Assembly: GCA_001598975.1 (NCBI GenBank)
Contig: BBXU01000921.1
Coordinates: 1 to 15,868, forward strand
Direction: 5' to 3'
Source: Parachlorella kessleri
Taxonomy: Eukaryota; Chlorophyta; Trebouxiophyceae; Chlorellales; Chlorellaceae
DNA length: 15,868 nucleotides
The translations under genes were made by a program, and so were the position numbers. Below the pieces are notes generated by a model. The model did no database searches. It saw only the letters and a program-made list of their open reading frames with translations, and was not told the DNA's origin. Position 1 is the stretch's first letter; each line of letters starts with the position of its first letter. Positions 9,835 through 15,868 of the stretch are shown one piece after another.

Positions 9835-11321
9835 TCACTTTGGAGGGTTCCAGTCCTGCTCCCCGTCTACATACAGCCAGCGGCCGTTCTCCCTCAGAAA
9901 CCTGCATGACATTGTAGGGCAGAGTCACGACGCGAGCATTGAGGGCTCCTCCTGTGAGCAGGACAGCGGGCACCTGCTTGCCACTGCCACTTTGAGCAAG
10001 TTGTGCCGCAGTGGGCCCACCACCAAGTCACATGGTTACGCTCCCTGTGAAGTAGACAATTCACTCGAGCACGCCCCCAGAACCTCGCTTGCATCGCGCT
10101 TCCTCAGTTTAGCTACATATTCTCTGAAACACCCACCAGCCACGCCGAGTTGGTACTGCCCACACCACATTGCTCAAACCTCGCAAAGCCGCGACCCCAT
10201 GTCACCTGTCGCAGCTGAGTCGCCCACCTGCTCCGCTCCACAAATGTCTGGGTGTGCCAGCCCTTCTGCCGTGCGCCGATCTGCTTGCGCACTTTGAAGA
10301 AGGTCTGGAAGCGCACAAAGGCCTCATCTGGGCTGGCCCCATCCTCTATCTCCAAAACTTTCAGGCGCTCCCTGCGGCAGAACAGCGTAAGCTCTTTGCA
10401 CACGCTAGCTAGCCTCACGGCATGAAGCGGAACAAGGTGTGTTCTTTGTCATACCCCTGAGCCCAGGGAGGCACCACCCCTTCACATTTTCCAACTCCCT
10501 ACCGGAGGTTCCCGCATAAGCAGGCAAGCATCACAGCGTGCCACAAGCACTAAACCTTGTGCACTCCTGCCAACTCTTGAGAGTTCCCGACACTGCACTT
10601 GCCAGCCGATCTTGTCGCAGGTGGCAACCACATCCGCCCGCAAAGTGGACTCTGCTTGGCCGGGCTTCAGAGGGTTGTCTGGGTGGGTGCTGTTGACTAC
10701 AAAATCCACCAAGGCTGGGTTGCCATGGCCTTTTGCATAGGCGGAGAAGCGGGCTCGCATCAGTGCCTCAGCCGTTTCCGGGACTTCTCCATCATGGTAC
10801 CGCTTGCAGCATTTCTGCAAAGGTGCAAGGTAGGTATAAAGGTGGAACCTGGAGGTGGCTTTAAATAGCAAGGCCAGGCTCACTGCATCTACAATAGATG
10901 TGCATATGTTTCAGTCAAGTACTGCTGCCCTGGTCAATTACTAGATAATTTTGCATGCGGGTAACCGATGTGAATGGGAGACCCAGGTATTGTACCTTAC
11001 GACGCGATACGTCCATGACTGCCATATATATAAGCAACCAGCCAAGCACCTGTGGTGCCGCACCTCATATCCAAGGCCACTCCCGCAGGGGCAAGCCTTG
11101 CTTTCACTCGGCTTGGGCTGAACCGGCTGGCCAAACCCCTTGAAGGCTGCTGCCACTTGGAGCCTGGTCTTGCGAAGCTGCCTAGGTTCTGACACAAACG
11201 CCCTGCACCCTCTCAACTGAGCTCGCAACCTACCCACAGGTGCTACTAGTCTAGCTTGCAATGCTGCATGATGGGGAGGGACGAATGAGCCATCAAAGTC
11301 CTTTATTGTGAAGTCCAACAT
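9835..11321 (-). CDS. YchJ/UPF0225-like protein with SEC-C zinc motif, possibly organelle-targeted
   Basis: Four minus-strand exons: 11321-11064, 10814-10594, 10371-10228, 9901-9835 (TGA), 229 residues, all phases consistent. Residues 1 to about 65 are rich in A, R, Q and L with few acids after the first dozen, suggesting a transit peptide. Cys77-x-Cys79-x8-Cys88-Cys89 is a SEC-C zinc motif (CPCGSG…KCC). After it come RYHDGE, the family block LMRARFSAYA, a THPDNP segment, the core LEIEDGASPDEAFVRFQTFF and the ending ERSRFLRENGRWLYVDG. This order is typical of bacterial YchJ and plant UPF0225 proteins, whose second half has an NTF2-like fold; their biochemical role is unsettled. Exon 2 must end at CA|GTGTCG so that the Gln codon is completed in exon 3. 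ATG 11321 is the first in-frame ATG. The gene is head-to-head with the cyclin gene. Confidence 0.9.
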
Positions 11322-11718
11322 CACTAATGTTGCTTGATTGCCATTGACAGTAATTTCTTAACTGGGCCTAAGTCCTCACCGTCACGAAGCATGCAGATCA
11401 GAAGAGCTGCCGCTACAACAGCCGCACTTCTGCGGCACCTACGGTTTGCTCTTCTCCCTTTCCCTCCTCTTTCTTTCATATACATCTTGGTGTACGCGCT
11501 CTCCTGACTGTTTGCTGTGGCAGCCCCCCAGTGGGCCACCCTGATAATAGGTGATGTTTGACAGCTACCTGCGGGTCGCCTCACACGTGCACTTTGTCCT
11601 ATGAACGCTCTCAATCGCACTCTGTCGAAACCATCGGCGCTGGTTTGAGCGAGAGGTGATGTGTGACCCCGCCGGGCAGCTGCTTCCAACGGTTTTTCTT
11701 ACCACCACTTTCTCGGCA
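11322..11718. promoter_or_regulatory. Short shared promoter region between YchJ-like (-) and cyclin (+) genes
   Basis: At most about 400 bp lie between the two start codons (about 340 if the cyclin starts at 11659), so both promoters and both 5' UTRs must be packed here unless upstream UTR exons exist. A T/C-rich stretch fills 11440-11490. No defined box was recognised with confidence. Confidence 0.5.
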
Positions 11719-13461
11719 ATGCAGGCAGGCATGGATTTTGGGAAGCAGTTTTTGCTGCTGCATGCCCCGCCTGGGAGCAGCACCCCGCCAGTCCTGCCTC
11801 TGCTATCAGCCGCCTTGCGAGCTCACGTGGACGTTGCGGCCACAGCTGGGGCAGCGGCAGAGCCTAGGGCTTGTAGTGGGGAGCTAGGGCGACACGCAGC
11901 TCCTGCAGGGAGGGCGCAGCAGAGAGTGTCCAAGTTCCATGCCTTATCCACACCACAGATATCAGTGGAGGCTTACCTTGAAAGGGTCTTCAAGTACACC
12001 AAGTGCTCGCCTGTCTGCCTGGTAAGCGACGCGCAACATGGCTTGAAACACCCTGTGGTACCGTTGTGCGACCTTAAAGCTGGGTCAAGCATTTGAGCAG
12101 TATGGCTTGCCCTTAGCCTTCAAGGCCAAGATGTGGGGTGTCAAGATCGAACGATCTTTATTGGCTTGCGCAGGTGATGGCGTTTGCATACATGCAGCGA
12201 CTTGCGACTGGAGATCCCGTCTATCAGTTGTCACACATGAATGTTCACAGGCAAGCAAGCAGGCCAGCGTGGCGTGGAAGTCCTGTGTACACTGACCGAT
12301 GCCGATTTTCTTATTCGTTGTTAGTGTCTTGCCTTGCATTTGCTGTTGGTGTCTGGCCTTGCATCTGCCGAACCTTGGCATCCCTGGCCCCCGCAGGAAC
12401 TACCCAGTCAACTGTGACAATGGTTGTTTGTCCGTTCACAAAACCAGTGGTTTATCTGCCGCAGGCTTCTTATTACTGGCACTATGCTGGCCTGCAAGTT
12501 CATGGATGACAGGTACTTCACAAATAACTACTACGCCCAGGTTGGAGGCGTGAGCCTCCAGGAGTTGAATAGCCTAGAGCTGGAGCTGCTGGGTCGGCTG
12601 GGGTACAGAGCACACGTGGATGTCCCGGAGCTCTGCGCCTGCCTCCAGGTGTGTTGAAAGCTGTGGAGAGGGCGCAGCTATGTGGGGTAGCTCCATATAG
12701 GCCGTAGGCGCCTTGGCTACTTAGTCGGCATCGTGCTGCATAGGCAGTAGTTTGACCTTGGATTGGCATCAAGGAGCTCTCTGAGCGAGCTATTCGTCAA
12801 GGTTACTGTATACCTTGGCTTGTTGTATTTGCATGGGCACGCAAGACATGGATTGTACTGGCTGTGTTGCAGTGGCACTGGCAAAGCCAGATTGGCAGCT
12901 TTTGCCACTGCGGTTATTTTTATTATTTGTGTTGATATGTGCCTGCAGTACATCCAAGACGCCGCAGCAAGGGGCGGCGCCTGGGTTGCGCAGCAGCTGA
13001 CCCTGAGCAGCACAGCCAATGCTGCTGGGGCTCTGGTTGAACCTTGCGAAGAAGCCGAAGCAGCAGCAGCGGCCCTGTCGGATTGCTTGGAGGCGCCCGG
13101 CGGTGCGTGTGGGCAGCAATGCCCGCGGCTGGCGATGCAGGTGCACCGAGGGGGTGCCTTGTGCCGAGCAGCCACCCATGCAGGAGTGCCTGCCTCCCCC
13201 AGCAGCTGCCTGCAGCATACTGATGCGGCCAGGCAGAGCCGGTCGTGCCCCGCCAGCCGAGCTGGCAGCATGGCTGACAGCGGGGGCAGCGGCAGCGGTC
13301 CCAGTACGCCTGACGCGTACCAAGATGGTCTTGCCAGGACCACTAGCTCGTCCTGGGAGGGCCACGCCTCTGCCCAGGCACACGCCTTGCATATGATGAG
13401 TTGCAAGCATGCGCGTTGCGAGGCAGCTCACATGGAGGGAGTGGCCGTGCCTGCTGCTTGA
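11719..13461 (+). CDS. PHO80-like (plant P/U-type) cyclin
   Basis: Four exons: 11719-12021, 12174-12250, 12465-12648, 12949-13461 (TGA), about 358 residues. Residues 19-30 (VLPLLSAAL…) and ISVEAYLERVFKYTKCS (about 81-97) match the start of the CYCP/PHO80 box. It continues with VMAFAYMQRL, MNVHRLLITGTMLACKFMDD, then NNYYAQVGGVSLQELNSLE and LLGRLGY. Such cyclins bind a CDK and in fungi and plants are linked to phosphate or nutrient signalling and cell-cycle control. The last exon (189-358) is an Ala/Ser/Cys/Gly-rich tail with no recognised domain; it includes SGPSTPDAY, a possible proline-directed phosphorylation site. Intron 2 has a GC donor (CACAG|GCAAGC), needed to make the Arg of HRLLITG. 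In-frame ATGs at 11659, 11719 and 11731 are all possible starts; 11719 is chosen for context and family length. Confidence 0.88.
12251..12464 (+). other. GC-AG intron in the cyclin gene
   Basis: The donor AG|GCAAGC fits the strong consensus expected of GC-AG introns, and the acceptor is GCCGCAG. The join restores CAC-AGG-CTT (His-Arg-Leu), exactly the family sequence. No GT donor in the proper phase was seen nearby. Confidence 0.8.
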
Positions 13462-15361
13462 GGCTGCTGGTGGGTTGCTGCTGCTGAGGGGGCAGTTTTA
13501 TAGAAATAGGGGCCCTGGTATTGTTTGGGGCAAGAGTTGTGTGCCCAGGAGCTATGTAATGGCGGGGTTTGACCGTGGGTCACAAAATGGTTTTTATGCG
13601 TGTGGGTGGGAAGGGTCCAGGGTTTGTGCTGCGCCATATTGGTAGCAGCGTATTTGTATTGCGACAGCTGTGCACCAAGCTTCGTGGGACTGGTATGCTG
13701 CATGCCCAGGGTGGGCCTGGAAGCTACATGTGGCATTCGGGCCGCTGTGGCGCATCGTTTACAGTTGGCCTTCGTCCAGAGGCCTGTCATTGTCTATGTA
13801 CTTCGTGCATGGGTCGGGTTATTCCAAGTCAATATCTTGAAATTGTTCTTGTGCTGGTGGCCTGCATTCCTTCAAGTTTGCTGATGTGGTGGTGTGTGGC
13901 GCCCTTTGTGTTTGGAGGTGCACGTGCGCTCGCTGTCTTCCTGCTCTTCGCCTAGTGATCTCCCACACTGCATGTACTACGCATCGATTATTTAGTTGTG
14001 AGTGAAGTGAGGTTGTGCCCCCTTCTTTGGGCACGAGTTGGGCTTGCCAGTGCTGTCTTTGCTTCCCGAATTGGCTGCTGTATTCGGCTTGGAGGATTAG
14101 TATCCCGTAAATTACATTGTGTGACCGCAGCGTGCTGCACATGGCTTTTTCACTGTAGCACTGTTCAGGATCTGAAGTGAATCGTTTTAGTGGTTTAGCC
14201 TAGGCTTCATTAGATTCAAGTGACTGATTGTCAGCACAGTTGTTGTTGGCGACTTAGACAGCGTCATCGTGTCACAGGAAGGGTTGTGGCTGGCTGGTCC
14301 GGTGTAAGTCCTAGTCTTTGAAGAAGTGATGGAGTTCGGGGCAGTTACAAGAGACTTAGCAGGATGTTGCCCATACAAAAGACAAGCTCCCAGGGTAGTG
14401 CTTACCACTGTCGGCCCCCAAGGGAGATGGCTAGGTGAGCCGGGCGAGCAGTTTAACCGGTGTCTCCCAAGGATAACAAGGCGTTTGCAAGCTGGCCTGC
14501 TCATCCCAAGCTCCCTTCACATGGCACTCAAGCCTCTGGGCAAAGTTTGTGACATGCATGCATCAAACCTACAGCAACCAACCAGGCAGCTGAATGATTT
14601 GTAGCCATGAAACGCATCGCACATGTGCCAGCAACTATCAATGCCAAGAGCATAATGAATTCAACTGCTAACGCCTAACCCTGCCCAGGAAATGCAGAAC
14701 CCCACTTACCACAGAACTAGCAAAAGTGGCCTTAGCTTGTTCCGTGGAGAGACCTACTGGCTCAGCTCTCAGGCAAGACACAAAGCATATCTAGACCCCT
14801 ATCAGCCCAGCATACCCGTACCTCCTCTCTGACCGCATTACCTGCCACCCTAAGTGAAAGCTTGCTGCCTCTTCCTTACAATATGGCTAGTCCGACCCTG
14901 TCTGTGACGCGGCCTCCATAGCCACAGCTAGATCCCTGCAACGGCCAGAAAGTGTACAGCGCTCAACAATACTTTCTTTACAACAGTACTTATGGGTGCA
15001 TATGCCTGGCTCAGGTACACTTAGGCCCCTCTCATGCACCCAGCTCTGTCCGGCCTTGAGCGGTATCCTACGATCCCCTGCCAGCCACCAGGTGCACCTA
15101 GGCCTGAGGGTACCAAAAAGCTTCCCATGATAAGCTGGGCCAGAATCCCACTTTGACCGCAACCAGGCTGGCAGCAGTTGATGCTTGCCGGAGGTACCAT
15201 GCTTCACGGCGCGCATGCAATATGGTGGTGAATGCAACTCATGCAAGCTTGCCCATAGGGGAGCCGCCCTTGCCTGGAGATCATTTGCATATCAAGGCCT
15301 GCCCCAGGATGCTACGCACCGCCGGCGCCGGCGCCCTCATATCCCTAACCCCAGCCAGACA
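13462..15361. other. Convergent 3' region of cyclin (+) and cNMP-domain gene (-)
   Basis: About 13470-14310 is T/G-rich on plus, as expected of a cyclin 3' UTR. About 14590-15160 is C/A-rich on plus, which is T/G-rich on minus and fits the 3' UTR of the right-hand gene. TGTAA on plus occurs at 13555-13559 and 14303-14307; on minus at 14345-14349, 14876-14880 and 14978-14982. Open frames here show no recognisable family. A terminal coding exon of the right-hand gene could be hidden in it. Confidence 0.5.
13555..13559 (+). terminator. Candidate TGTAA poly(A) signal of the cyclin gene
   Basis: TGTAA about 95 nt after the cyclin stop. A second copy at 14303-14307 would give a much longer 3' UTR; the sequence alone does not decide between them. 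Confidence 0.4.
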
Positions 15362-15617
15362 TCAACCACTGGACTTGCACCCATGTTGAGCCAACAGGCG
15401 CCCTGCACAAACTTGCCTGCAGATCGCGCGCATGAGCACCGCCTGCACCAGGTTGAGCGCCGCCGGCGCCTCCCCCGCCAGCGCCGCCAGCTTGGCGCTG
15501 GACAGGCGCAGCAGCTTGGCGCCGCCCTGGCTGGTGGCCAGGGCTGTGGACGCTCGCGGGCGCTGGAGGTACAGGTCCAGGGCCCCCACCACGCAGCCAG
15601 GGCCATACTCGTGGGTG
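15362..15617 (-). CDS. Partial gene: end of a cyclic-nucleotide-binding-like (Crp-type) domain
   Basis: A GC-rich minus-strand exon begins after TGCGCAG (15617) and reads YGPGCVVGALDLYLQRPRAS…, then LLRLSSAKLAALAGEAPAAL and LVQAVLMRA. The glycine-rich turn, the 'xLxRPRxS' block and the C-terminal helices match the end of the cNMP-binding fold. SulP anion transporters with an added Crp-like domain are a plausible source; an ion channel or a kinase subunit are alternatives. The frame stays open upstream to about 15709 (including HGAILRST), so the exon may start earlier. It either reads through to TGA at 15364-15362 or splices at AG|GCAAGT (after 15417), a fitting GC donor. The rest of the gene lies right of the window. 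Confidence 0.5.
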
Positions 15618-15745
15618 CTGCGCAGGATAGCACCATGTTTGGGAGGCTCAGCGAAATGGAGAGGAGAGGAGGGATCGGAATAAAGATGGCGGCCTGGGGC
15701 AGTCTCCAACCACAGTGAGGGCTTATTACTGCTGTTCAGTGCACG
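15618..15745 (-). other. Probable intron or upstream coding part of the cNMP-domain gene
   Basis: The minus strand has a C/T-rich tract at about 15655-15675 ahead of the exon. The frame is open to 15709, so part of this may be coding. Nothing else is recognised. Confidence 0.35.
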
Positions 15746-15868
15746 CTGGGGGTGAGTCTGTGTGTGGATGGGGGTGGGGTGGGTGGGTGGGTGGGTGTTT
15801 GGGGGTGGTGTGTGTGTCTGTGTCGTGGTGGTGGTGGTGTGTGTGTGTGTGTGTGTGGAGGGGGGGGG
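15746..15868. repeat. G/T-rich simple-sequence tract (GGGT, GTG and GT repeats)
   Basis: The last ~120 bases are almost only G and T on plus. They include a run of GGGT units at about 15769-15797, GGT units near 15825-15838, a GT run at about 15837-15856 and a final G8. At least four G-runs of three or more at short spacing could form a G-quadruplex. The units do not match the TTTTAGGG telomere repeat. Confidence 0.9.

Noticed and set aside
12717..13406. 229-codon minus-strand open frame opposite the cyclin tail
   Set aside because: It mirrors the GC-rich last cyclin exon and an intron, has no family resemblance, and the plus-strand frame is tied to the cyclin box by a phase-correct splice.
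15177..15868. Bacterial-style mobile element, CRISPR array or telomere at the right edge
   Set aside because: The terminal repeats are simple G/T microsatellite without spacers, inverted ends, transposase coding or the TTTTAGGG unit.
1..15868. A new multi-gene defence or metabolic system
   Set aside because: All five genes belong to recognisable families and sit on alternating strands with no shared pathway visible; novelty is limited to splicing and sequence details.

Overview
The window is nuclear DNA of a eukaryote, most likely a chlorophyte green alga of the Chlamydomonas/Haematococcus type. Every recognisable protein is split into short GC-rich exons. The introns have GT(G/A)(A/G)G donors and TGCAG-like acceptors. 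The 3' flanks are T/G-rich and some carry TGTAA, the usual chlorophyte poly(A) signal. Several protein segments match families familiar from algae and plants. The species cannot be named from the sequence. There are no bacterial operons, CRISPR arrays, rRNA or tRNA genes, or transposons that I can support.

Five protein-coding genes lie on alternating strands. (1) On minus, from about 5079 leftward past the window edge, is a nucleobase:cation symporter-2 (UapA/UraA type purine permease); 15 exons encode 483 residues and the C-terminus is missing. (2) On plus, 6634-9061, is a complete five-exon EamA/drug-metabolite-type transporter (422 aa). (3) On minus, 11321-9835, is a complete four-exon YchJ/UPF0225-like protein with a SEC-C zinc motif and a basic, possibly organelle-targeting N-terminus (229 aa). 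(4) On plus, about 11719-13461, is a four-exon PHO80-like (plant P/U-type) cyclin with a long low-complexity tail (about 358 aa). (5) On minus, from the right edge to about 15362, is the 3' part of a gene whose last visible exon resembles the end of a cyclic-nucleotide-binding (Crp-like) domain, perhaps of a SulP-type anion transporter.

The layout is head-to-head, tail-to-tail, head-to-head, tail-to-tail. Two probable shared promoter regions lie at 5080-6633 and 11322-11718, and two convergent 3' regions at 9062-9834 and 13462-15361. Two transporters sit next to each other, but nothing shows that the five genes form one pathway. I found no undescribed multi-gene system. The features most worth attention are in gene structure: an 18-nt microexon carrying a conserved permease aspartate, two GC-AG introns plus a third candidate donor, a split SEC-C motif, an altered NAT signature residue and a duplicated exon fragment inside an intron.

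All exon boundaries were deduced by hand from splice consensus, reading-frame phase and family similarity. For genes 1-4 every junction keeps the reading frame. Starts and UTRs are less certain than internal exons.
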